Below, in pieces: positions 1-7,511 of a stretch of DNA of 64,000 nt. Location of the stretch: positions 1-64,000 of the forward strand of contig CAYTLW010000020.1 in NCBI GenBank assembly GCA_964438735.1. Reading direction: 5' to 3'. This stretch comes from CAYTLW01 sp964438735. Its GTDB lineage: Bacteria; Myxococcota_A; UBA9042. Below the pieces are notes generated by a model, which saw only the letters and a list, made by a program, of their open reading frames with translations, was not told where the DNA came from and searched no databases. The position numbers were made by a program, and so were the translations under genes. Each line of letters starts with the position of its first letter. Position 1 is the first letter of the stretch.

Positions 1-289
1 GCAACAGCAGCGCGACCGAGAGCACCGCCCAGCCGCCCTTGGCTTTGGCGTCATAGAAGAGCCAGCCGACGCCGAGGACAAAGGGCACGATCATGACCGC
101 GATGGCGCCACCCTGGCCGAAGAAGCCGCCCATGTAGCCGCCGAAGAAGTGACCGCCGTGCACGATGACCCGCGAAAAGACCAGGTAGAGGCCGGCGCCG
201 AGCAGTCCCAGGCCAATGGCGAATGCGCCGACACCGCCGGGGGTGCCGCCGGCGCCGCGTTTGTGGTCGCTGCCCTGGTTCTCTTCCAT
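1..289 (-). CDS. Small membrane protein, C-terminal end outside the window
   Basis: The reading frame opens with ATG at 289 and runs off the left edge, leaving 96 codons here. An excellent GGAGGT ribosome site lies a few bases upstream of the ATG, at about 294-299. The protein starts with a polar Gly/Lys-rich tail (MEENQGSDHKRGAGG) followed by a hydrophobic segment at about residues 20-38, a Gly/Phe-rich loop (HGGHFFGGYMGGFFGQGG), a second hydrophobic segment at about 59-75, and the start of a third at the edge. This is the pattern of a small multi-pass inner-membrane protein. No family was recognised. It is divergent from aceE across a 190-bp gap. Confidence 0.65.
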   Translation of the reverse strand, partial: MEENQGSDHKRGAGGTPGGVGAFAIGLGLLGAGLYLVFSRVIVHGGHFFGGYMGGFFGQGGAIAVMIVPFVLGVGWLFYDAKAKGGWAVLSVALLL

Positions 290-299
290 CGTGACCTCC

Positions 300-311
300 G
301 CGGACGTCCGC
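300..311. other. 12-bp perfect palindrome next to a ribosome site
   Basis: GCGGACGTCCGC reads the same on both strands and lies immediately upstream of the GGAGGT of the leftward membrane-protein gene. It could be an operator half or a small mRNA hairpin. In GC-rich DNA a 12-bp palindrome can arise by chance, so this is only noted. Confidence 0.2.
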
Positions 312-479
312 CCGGTTGAGGTGTGGCGACTTGCTGAGAAAGTGCCTGCCTCGCCGGTAAGATACACCGAAAGACCAACAGGTCCAGACAGCTAGGTCGG
401 CAACCGTGGACGACAAGGCGCATGGCGGCGATCCTGCCAATCCGGTGCGCCAACCCGCTGCGCGCCGGCTGGAGCCCCT

Positions 480-3119
480 GTGGACCTTGATTTTCGCAAA
501 ACCCTGGTACCCGACGCCGACCCGGCGGAGACCCGCGACTGGCTCGAGTCCATCGACGCCGTGATCGAGCAAGCCGGCCAGGAGCGCGCGCACCACCTGC
601 TGCGCCAGGTGCACGAACATCTGCAGGTGGATGGCGTGCGCCTGCCCTATCTGGTGCAGTCGCCCTACATCAACACCATCCCGGCCGACGAGCAGCCGGC
701 CTATCCCGGCGACCTGGCCATGGAGAAGCGTATCCGGCGCATCGTGCGCTGGAACGCGGCGGTCATGGTGCACCGGGCCAATTTGCGCCACCCCGGGCTC
801 GGCGGTCACCTGGCCTCATACGCCTCGGCAGCGACCATGTACGAGGTGGGATTTCATCACTTCTTCCGCTCGCCGCAGCGTCCCGACGGCGGCGATCAGG
901 TGTTCTTTCAGGGCCACTCGGCGCCGGGCATCTACGCCCGCGCATTCCTGGCCGGGCGGCTGAGCGAGGCCCACCTGGACGGCTTTCGGCGCGAGAGTGG
1001 CGACGGTGCGGGCATGTCGAGCTATCCGCACCCGCGCCTGATGCCTGACTTCTGGCAATTCTCCACCGTATCCATGGGGCTGGGGCCGATCTGCGCCGTC
1101 TACCAGGCACGCTTCAACCGCTACCTGCAGCATCGAGGCATCAAGGATACCAGCGGCAACCGGGTCTGGGCCTTCCTCGGCGACGGCGAGACCGACGAGC
1201 CCGAGGCGTTGGGCGCCCTGTCGCTGGCGGCGCGGGAGGGGCTCGACAACCTGGTCTTCGTGGTCAACTGCAACCTGCAGCGACTGGACGGCCCCGTGCG
1301 CGGCAACGGCAAGATCATCCAGGAGCTGGAGTCGGTCTTCCAGGGCGCCGGTTGGAATGTGATCAAGGTGCTCTGGGGGTCGAGTTGGGATCCCTTGCTG
1401 GCCCGGGATCACGACGGTGTGCTGCGCAAGCGCTTCGCCGAGGTATGCGATGGCGAATACCAGAAGTACGTCACTTCGGATCTGTCCTACGTACGCGAAC
1501 ACTTCTTCGGCAAGTATCCACAGCTGCGGGCCATCTCCGACGAGCTCAGCGACCGCCACCTGCGACGCATGTATCGGGGCGGTCACGATCCGCTGAAGGT
1601 GCACGCCGCCTACGACGCGGCGACGCGCTCGGTGGGCCGACCCACGGTGGTCTTGTGCAAGACGGTCAAGGGATACGCCCTGGGCGAGGGCATCGAGGCC
1701 CGCAACTACGCCCACGGTCAGAAGAAGATCAGCGGCACCGACCTGCGCCTGTTCCGCGATCTGCTGGAGTTGCCTATCGCCGATGCCGAGCTGGACGACC
1801 CGCCCTTCTACCACCCGGGTGCGGATAGCGAGGAAGTCGCCTACCTGCTGGAGCGGCGCGCCGAGCTGGGGGGACCGATCCCGCTGCGCAAGACTGACGG
1901 CGTGCAGGTCCAGATGCCAGCTGCGGCGGCTTTCGAGCGCTTCAACGCCGGCAGCGGCACGACCGAGGTGTCGACCACGGGTGCATTCGTCAGCCTGCTG
2001 GCGGCGATGATGCGGGACAAGCAGGCCGGCTCCCGCCTGGTGCCCATCCTCTGCGACGAGGGCCGTACCTTCGGCATGGAGTCCTTGTTCAAGCCGCACG
2101 GCATCTACTCGTCGGCGGGCCAACTCTATACGCCGGTGGACGCTGAGTTCCTGCTGGCCTATCGCGAGGCGAGGGACGGCCAGATCCTGCAGGAGGGCAT
2201 CAACGAAGCCGGCTCCATGGCCAGCTTCATCGCCGCCGCCACCAGCTACTCGACCCACGGCGAGCCGGTGATTCCGCTCTACTTCTTCTACTCCATGTTC
2301 GGTTTTCAGCGCACGGCGGACCTGGTCTGGCAAGCCGCCGACATGAACGCGCGCGGCTTCCTGCTCGGCTGTACCGCGGGCCGCACCACGCTCAACGGCG
2401 AAGGATTGCAGCACCAGGACGGGCACAGCCTGTTGCTGGCGTCGACCAATCCAGCGGTGGTGCCCTGGGAGCCGACCTGGGCGTATGAGTTGTCGATCAT
2501 CGCCCGCGACGGCCTGCGTCGCATGCTCGCTGGCGAGGACGTGATCTACTACCTGACGCTGCAAAACGAGCCCTACATCATGCCGAAGATGCCCGACGGC
2601 GCCGAAGAGGGTGTGCTGGCGGGCATGTATCTGGCCCGCAGTGCCAAGGCGCTCCTGGGCGATGGCGGCGGTCTGCCCAAACGCGCTCCGACGGTGCAGT
2701 TGCTGGGCAGCGGCTCGATCATGGCCAGCGTGCTGGCCGCGCAGGAGAAGCTGGTCCAGGAACACGGTGTGCGCGCCGAGGTCTGGAGCGTGACCAGCTA
2801 TGCCTGCCTGCGACGAGAGGCGCTGGCGCTGGACGCCGAAGCCAGGCGAGCGGGACGGCCGCGAGGCGATGGCGGTCAGAGCTGGTTGGAGCGCACCCTG
2901 GGTGCCACTGAGGGACCCATCGTCGCGGCGTCGGATTGGATGAAGCTCACCTCGGATCAGATCGCCCCCTGGTTGGGCGGTCGGATGCTCTCACTGGGCA
3001 CCGACGGCTTCGGCATGAGCGATACACGCGACTCGCTCCGGCGCCATTTCGAGGTCGATACGGCTGCGATCGTGTCCAGCGCCCTCTGGTCGCTTGGCAT
3101 GGCCGGGGCCGAAGATTGA
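480..3119 (+). CDS. aceE: Pyruvate dehydrogenase E1 component, homodimeric type
   Basis: This is the thiamine-diphosphate enzyme that decarboxylates pyruvate and reductively acetylates the lipoyl groups of E2, feeding acetyl-CoA to the citrate cycle in the cytoplasm. The 879-residue length fits the AceE family (about 890). The N-terminal region PAETRDWLESIDAVI and the stretch YLVQSPYINTI are characteristic. The TPP/Mg motif is visible as GDGE at residues 234-237 followed by the Asn-containing NCN at 263-265. The start is GTG at 480 with GGAG five bases upstream; no in-frame ATG near the expected N-terminus competes. No E2 or E3 gene is adjacent, so the complex is encoded in pieces. The 3' end may overlap slightly with, or lie just before, the next gene. 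Confidence 0.95.
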   Translation: MDLDFRKTLVPDADPAETRDWLESIDAVIEQAGQERAHHLLRQVHEHLQVDGVRLPYLVQSPYINTIPADEQPAYPGDLAMEKRIRRIVRWNAAVMVHRANLRHPGLGGHLASYASAATMYEVGFHHFFRSPQRPDGGDQVFFQGHSAPGIYARAFLAGRLSEAHLDGFRRESGDGAGMSSYPHPRLMPDFWQFSTVSMGLGPICAVYQARFNRYLQHRGIKDTSGNRVWAFLGDGETDEPEALGALSLAAREGLDNLVFVVNCNLQRLDGPVRGNGKIIQELESVFQGAGWNVIKVLWGSSWDPLLARDHDGVLRKRFAEVCDGEYQKYVTSDLSYVREHFFGKYPQLRAISDELSDRHLRRMYRGGHDPLKVHAAYDAATRSVGRPTVVLCKTVKGYALGEGIEARNYAHGQKKISGTDLRLFRDLLELPIADAELDDPPFYHPGADSEEVAYLLERRAELGGPIPLRKTDGVQVQMPAAAAFERFNAGSGTTEVSTTGAFVSLLAAMMRDKQAGSRLVPILCDEGRTFGMESLFKPHGIYSSAGQLYTPVDAEFLLAYREARDGQILQEGINEAGSMASFIAAATSYSTHGEPVIPLYFFYSMFGFQRTADLVWQAADMNARGFLLGCTAGRTTLNGEGLQHQDGHSLLLASTNPAVVPWEPTWAYELSIIARDGLRRMLAGEDVIYYLTLQNEPYIMPKMPDGAEEGVLAGMYLARSAKALLGDGGGLPKRAPTVQLLGSGSIMASVLAAQEKLVQEHGVRAEVWSVTSYACLRREALALDAEARRAGRPRGDGGQSWLERTLGATEGPIVAASDWMKLTSDQIAPWLGGRMLSLGTDGFGMSDTRDSLRRHFEVDTAAIVSSALWSLGMAGAED

Positions 3120-3207
3120 GGCCCACGACGGCGCAATTCCGAGACGGCGTGGCGGCGTGGGGCGGGGTCTGCAGGACCTCCCTGGGGATGATCGGTTCGC
3201 GGGGGCC

Positions 3208-5205
3208 ATGGAGCCCACCTCGCTGTTGGGCTACGATCGCGACACGATGGTGACCCGAGAGACCGGCGAATATGGCAGTGATGGCTCAGCGCTGCCCAGC
3301 GTCGATCCGAACGAGCCCACGCAGGCCAGGCAGATGCGGCCCCGCCGGATCACCGACCTGGAAGGGCCGCTGCATCGACGTCAGATCGGCACCGAAGAAG
3401 ACGAGACCTTCGTCGCCCTCGACCTGAGCACGGGCCCATGGGGCGCCCGCGGCCAGGTGGAGGCGCTGATCGACGAAGCGCCGGTGGACAACGACGGCGG
3501 GCTCGAGGCGGTGGTCAGCCGCCTCGCCAACTGGGTCGCTGGCGAAACACGGACCGAGACCGGCGAGGTCCGGAGCCGGATGCAGCTTCGCGGCGCTTCG
3601 TTCAAACCCGCCTACCGGGTCGAGGTCCAGTGGCGGGCTGGCGACGATGAGCTGCCGGGGCCCAGCGACCTGGTGGTCCATCCCGACGTGCCGGACGAAG
3701 TTCAGAGCGGCGATCTGCTGCCCGGCAGCGATCGTCCCTTGACCGCCGAGGTCGAAGAGTTCGGTGAGCGGCCGACGGTGCCCGGATTGGACACGCAACC
3801 CGATGGCGAGGCGGTGGGGCACGACACCCATCCGGACCTGCCGCGGGTGACGGCGGTCGGGGTGCAGACAGGCCCGGCGGCCCTGGACGAGACCCTGGAG
3901 GTGATCGGGGCGGACCCCACGGCGCTGCCCGACCAGCCCGGCGAGTTGCTCTTCGAGGTCCCAGTGGAGGACGAGGCGCTCGACCACCTGGTCACGGCGC
4001 TGGCCCATGCCTCGCTTCGGGACGCGGTGATCGACCTCAGCGAGCAGGCGCGATCCGGCGAACTCGACGAAGACGACGGACGCAAGGCCTGGATCTCGGT
4101 GTCGGCCATCCCCGTGACGCAGGTCGAATACGACTTCGACGGCGAGCCCTTCCAGCTCTGGGTCTACGGCTTCGGCGAGCATCTCTGGGCGGATCAGCAG
4201 CCTCTCTCCGCCGGCCTGATCTCCATACAACAAGAGGAGCAGTCGCCGCCCGACGAAGAGATCGATGGCATCACGCTAAACCCGAATGATGAGACTGTGC
4301 CCGTGTCCCTGCCCATCCGTAGGCGGGGTCCCTCGGCGCCAAGCGTGGTGCTCAGCAGCGGCTTGCAGGAGGCCGTGAAATCGCAGCGTCGTGACCGGGC
4401 CACTGCGCGCGATCTGCCGCAGGTGACGCAGACGAGCACGTGGGCCGAAAACCCCGACACAGAGGTCACCCGCCTGCCGTCCGCCCCGCCCCGAGCGCGA
4501 CAACGCTCCTCGCGGGGCAGCATGACGTTCATCTGGCTCGCCATGGGCGCGGTGCTGGCCATCAGCGTGTGCGTGGTCGCCGGCTTCCTGGCCTGGCGGG
4601 CGGTGAATGCGCAGGCAGAGAGCGAGCGCTCTGCGTCTGTTGTGGCGGAACGGCAGCTGGTAAAGGCCCGCCAGGCAACGTCTCCGACGACGACCGCCGG
4701 TGCAGCGAAGCCCGCTTCGACAGCAGAGTCGGAAAGTGACCTGGCGCCGGCGTCGGCGGATCCGGCGGCCAAGGCGCTTGTGGCGGGCACGCCCCCGGCA
4801 GACGAGTTGGCGGATGACCCTGCGGACGAAGCGGCCGACGAACCGGCGGATGACACTGCTATCGATCCGCATGCCGCGATTGAGGCCGCCCCGACCGCGG
4901 CTCCCGGCGGCGCGGATGAGCCGAGCCCGGTCAAACCAGAGGCGGTTCCTCCACCGGAGGTCGCGCTGGAAGACGATGGCGCGACCCACGAGGTCTACGG
5001 CACCGCAGCCGACGAGGACGCGCCGTGGCTGTCTTTGCGCTCACGACGCCACCGAAAGTCCCGACTGGTCGCCCGCATGCCCGACAACACGCGCGTCAAG
5101 TTGCTCCGTCGCGGTCGCACCTGGTGGAAGGTGAAGGTCGTCGGCGGGACTTACGACCGCCGCACTGGCTGGGCCCATCGCAAGTGGCTGCGCGGCACGC
5201 GCTGA
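3208..5205 (+). CDS. Membrane-anchored protein with C-terminal SH3-like domain
   Basis: The protein has about 665 residues and no recognised catalytic domain. The first ~430 residues are acidic and lack a signal peptide, so they are presumably cytoplasmic. One transmembrane helix lies at about 439-464 (FIWLAMGAVLAISVCVVAGF). It is followed by a long Ala/Pro/Asp/Glu-rich low-complexity linker (about 465-595) and a C-terminal domain with the look of a bacterial SH3 fold (EDAPWLSLRSRRH, TRVKLLRRGRTWWKVKV, GWAHRKWL). The topology suggests a cytoplasmic sensor or adaptor domain and a periplasmic cell-wall-binding SH3b. The start is uncertain: ATG 3208 and ATG 3247 are both in frame, and a TACGAT hexamer nine bases before 3247 would suit a leaderless start there. 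It ends 11 bp from the convergent acylase gene. Confidence 0.75.
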   Translation: MEPTSLLGYDRDTMVTRETGEYGSDGSALPSVDPNEPTQARQMRPRRITDLEGPLHRRQIGTEEDETFVALDLSTGPWGARGQVEALIDEAPVDNDGGLEAVVSRLANWVAGETRTETGEVRSRMQLRGASFKPAYRVEVQWRAGDDELPGPSDLVVHPDVPDEVQSGDLLPGSDRPLTAEVEEFGERPTVPGLDTQPDGEAVGHDTHPDLPRVTAVGVQTGPAALDETLEVIGADPTALPDQPGELLFEVPVEDEALDHLVTALAHASLRDAVIDLSEQARSGELDEDDGRKAWISVSAIPVTQVEYDFDGEPFQLWVYGFGEHLWADQQPLSAGLISIQQEEQSPPDEEIDGITLNPNDETVPVSLPIRRRGPSAPSVVLSSGLQEAVKSQRRDRATARDLPQVTQTSTWAENPDTEVTRLPSAPPRARQRSSRGSMTFIWLAMGAVLAISVCVVAGFLAWRAVNAQAESERSASVVAERQLVKARQATSPTTTAGAAKPASTAESESDLAPASADPAAKALVAGTPPADELADDPADEAADEPADDTAIDPHAAIEAAPTAAPGGADEPSPVKPEAVPPPEVALEDDGATHEVYGTAADEDAPWLSLRSRRHRKSRLVARMPDNTRVKLLRRGRTWWKVKVVGGTYDRRTGWAHRKWLRGTR

Positions 5206-5216
5206 TCGCTCTGGAT

Positions 5217-7439
5217 TCAGGTCTGCCCGTCACCCTCTTCGGCCGCCCCGGCGCCCGGCTTCGGGGTTCGCATGGGCTCGACGCGCTTGAGGCGACCAGC
5301 CAGCCAGTTGTCGATGTCGCTCACATAGAGATTCGAGAATCGACGGTCGGAGACGCCACCGGCCAGGGCGGTGTGCGCCACGTCTTCGGCAAAATCGACC
5401 ACCAGGCGATAGGAGGGAGCGAAGCTGGTCTCCCTGCCGCCCGAGCGATAGATCTGCCCCTGGCGGATGGTGGCGCGGCCGCCGGCCAGGGTGATGGGGC
5501 CGTGATCGAAGCCCGCAAATCGGGGCAACTTGCCGCCAAAGAGCAGGTGGCGCATGAGCAGCTGACGGTCGCTGGCCCAGGTCTGCGCCGGGCCTGAGAG
5601 CGCGTCCTCGGCCACTGAACGCCAGACTTCGTCCCGGTCACGGCCGCCATACCAGGCGCTTTTTGCATCCATGAGCACGCGGTCCAGGTTCCAGGCGAAG
5701 TCGGCGACGATGCCGGTCTCGCCCAACAGGTGGCTCACCACCTCGTCGCCCATGAAGGCGCCAAAAACGTCGCGCAGAAGGGCGGTGTAGAAGCGCTCGA
5801 AAAGCCACGCTGCCCGGCTGTCCGGGTCATAGCGACAGTCCCAGTCGGCAAGCAGCTGTGCGTTGTCCGACTTGGGCAGCAGCGGGCGCAGCACCTCCAT
5901 GTACTGGGCGGCGTGGCGTGAACCGACGTCCAACTGCAGCTTCGCCGTCTCGTCCACATTCCAGTCTGTGCGTGCGTCCAGGGCCGCGGCGATGGCGTCG
6001 GCGCGGAAGGGAGCCATGGGCAGGTTGATGGGGCGGCTGCGACCCCAGGAGTTGAGATCGTTGTTGGCCGTGACGATGTAGCCGCAGTCCGGGTTGATGC
6101 TCCAAGGCAGGCGATCGGCGGGCACAAAGCCGCGCCAGTCGTTCCCTGGGTTCCAACCCTCCAGGGGCACGAAGCCGTCGCATTCGGGCGCGCGCATGGG
6201 CAGCCGGCCACTCATCTGGTAGCCGATATTGCCCTCGCGATCGGCCAGGACCCAGTTCCAGGCGGTCTCTACGTGGCCGATGAGCTTCATCCCGGTCTGC
6301 ACATCGTCGGCGTGGAACATGGCCATGATGGCGGCCACAGAGGATGCGCCGGTGCCACTGCTGCTGGACCAGCAGGTGGTCAGGTAGAGGCCGGGATCGT
6401 GGGGGTCGCCATCGAGCACGCCATGGTCATTGTCGTGAAAGATGACCTCGACGTCATCGTGCTTGCGGCGCTTGATCAGCTCGCGCCGCTCGCGGAAGGG
6501 CAGCCACTTCTCCTCTCCGCCCTCGTTGCGCTTGAAGCAACCGTCGCGGCAGTCCTCGATCCAGCTGTCGATACCGTCCATGAAGGCATAGGTCACGCCC
6601 CAAGCCAGGTTGTTGGTCCGCCCCAACAGGGCCGCAGGCAGGCCCGGCATGGTGGCGGCCAGGCAGAATCGATCTTCCGATTCCAGGGCGGCCTCGTACC
6701 AGACCGCCGGCAGGCGGTTCACCTCCAGATGGGGGTCATTGGCCAGCATGGCTGCGCCGGAGGCTGTGCGGCTGCCGGCGATGACCCAGTTGTTGGAGGC
6801 CATGGCTTTGGGCACCGCGGCCAGCCAGCTGAGCGCCGCTGGCACGACCCGCTCGCCCAGGCGTACCTTGCGCACCAGGTAGGGGTCGAGATCGCCCAGC
6901 AGGCCTGGGAAGAGCTCGTCCAGGTGGCCGGTCGGCACGCCGCCCTGGACCATCTCCACCAGCAGCCGCTCCATGTCGCCCTGGCTCTGCGCCAGGTTGA
7001 CGTAGGCCATCAAACGGGTCAGGGCCAGGCTGTCGCCGGCGTCCCAGGGCGTGTGCTGGTAGCGCAGCACGCGCAGTTCCCAGGGTATGGCCTGGTCGAA
7101 TGCTTCGTTGACGCCGGCGACGTAGGCGTCCAGCAGGACCTGGTAGCGCTCGGGCAACTTGTCGCGTTCGGCGGCGGCCTCGCGGCCGAAATCCATGCGG
7201 CGAAAGAAGCGATCGACGCCCAGCATCTCGTCGCTGTCGGCCAGCAATTCACATCCCCGGCCCTGCACCAGCACCCGCAGGACCAGCATCTGCAGACCGC
7301 GGTCGGCGCCATGGCAGTAGCCCAGGCCGCGGTACAGATCGCTGTCGTAGGCGGCCATCACGTGGGGGATGCCGTGGGCGTCGCGTTCGATGACCACCAG
7401 GCCATCTCCTCGTAGCTCTGTGCGGGTCTTGAAGCTCAT
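5217..7439 (-). CDS. Penicillin acylase (Ntn-hydrolase) family protein
   Basis: These enzymes hydrolyse amide bonds such as those in beta-lactams, acyl-homoserine lactones or N-acyl amino acids. They self-cleave so that an internal Ser becomes the N-terminal nucleophile of the beta chain. The 740-residue length is typical. The A-chain signature is present as ERDAHGIPHV and GYCHGADRGLQM. The autocleavage site and nucleophile are visible at Ser215 in MASNNWVIAG, followed by GAAMLANDPHL. An Asn-rich motif NNDLNSWG occurs later. Unlike most of the family, no N-terminal signal peptide is seen, because the chain begins only about 15 residues before the conserved strand. Activity may therefore be cytoplasmic. 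It is divergent from the flavoenzyme operon across a 72-bp gap. Substrate unknown. Confidence 0.9.
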   Translation of the reverse strand: MSFKTRTELRGDGLVVIERDAHGIPHVMAAYDSDLYRGLGYCHGADRGLQMLVLRVLVQGRGCELLADSDEMLGVDRFFRRMDFGREAAAERDKLPERYQVLLDAYVAGVNEAFDQAIPWELRVLRYQHTPWDAGDSLALTRLMAYVNLAQSQGDMERLLVEMVQGGVPTGHLDELFPGLLGDLDPYLVRKVRLGERVVPAALSWLAAVPKAMASNNWVIAGSRTASGAAMLANDPHLEVNRLPAVWYEAALESEDRFCLAATMPGLPAALLGRTNNLAWGVTYAFMDGIDSWIEDCRDGCFKRNEGGEEKWLPFRERRELIKRRKHDDVEVIFHDNDHGVLDGDPHDPGLYLTTCWSSSSGTGASSVAAIMAMFHADDVQTGMKLIGHVETAWNWVLADREGNIGYQMSGRLPMRAPECDGFVPLEGWNPGNDWRGFVPADRLPWSINPDCGYIVTANNDLNSWGRSRPINLPMAPFRADAIAAALDARTDWNVDETAKLQLDVGSRHAAQYMEVLRPLLPKSDNAQLLADWDCRYDPDSRAAWLFERFYTALLRDVFGAFMGDEVVSHLLGETGIVADFAWNLDRVLMDAKSAWYGGRDRDEVWRSVAEDALSGPAQTWASDRQLLMRHLLFGGKLPRFAGFDHGPITLAGGRATIRQGQIYRSGGRETSFAPSYRLVVDFAEDVAHTALAGGVSDRRFSNLYVSDIDNWLAGRLKRVEPMRTPKPGAGAAEEGDGQT

Positions 7440-7511
7440 GGCGCTGTTCTACCGCAACTGGACGCGCCCGCACACTCCCCTTTGGCAGCGCATTGCGCTA
7501 GGCTCGCCGCC

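Noticed and set aside
406..560. A short GTG frame overlapping the start of aceE after a TAGGTC hexamer
   Set aside because: The product is Arg/Pro-rich with no motif and overlaps the conserved aceE N-terminus in another frame.
816..2765. A 649-codon open frame on the minus strand
   Set aside because: It is fully antisense to aceE, whose protein is unmistakable; the frame is open only because of high GC at third positions.
7483..7496. TGGCA...TTGC resembling a sigma54 promoter before the flavoenzyme
   Set aside because: The spacing between the GG and GC elements is nine bases instead of ten, which normally abolishes sigma54 recognition.
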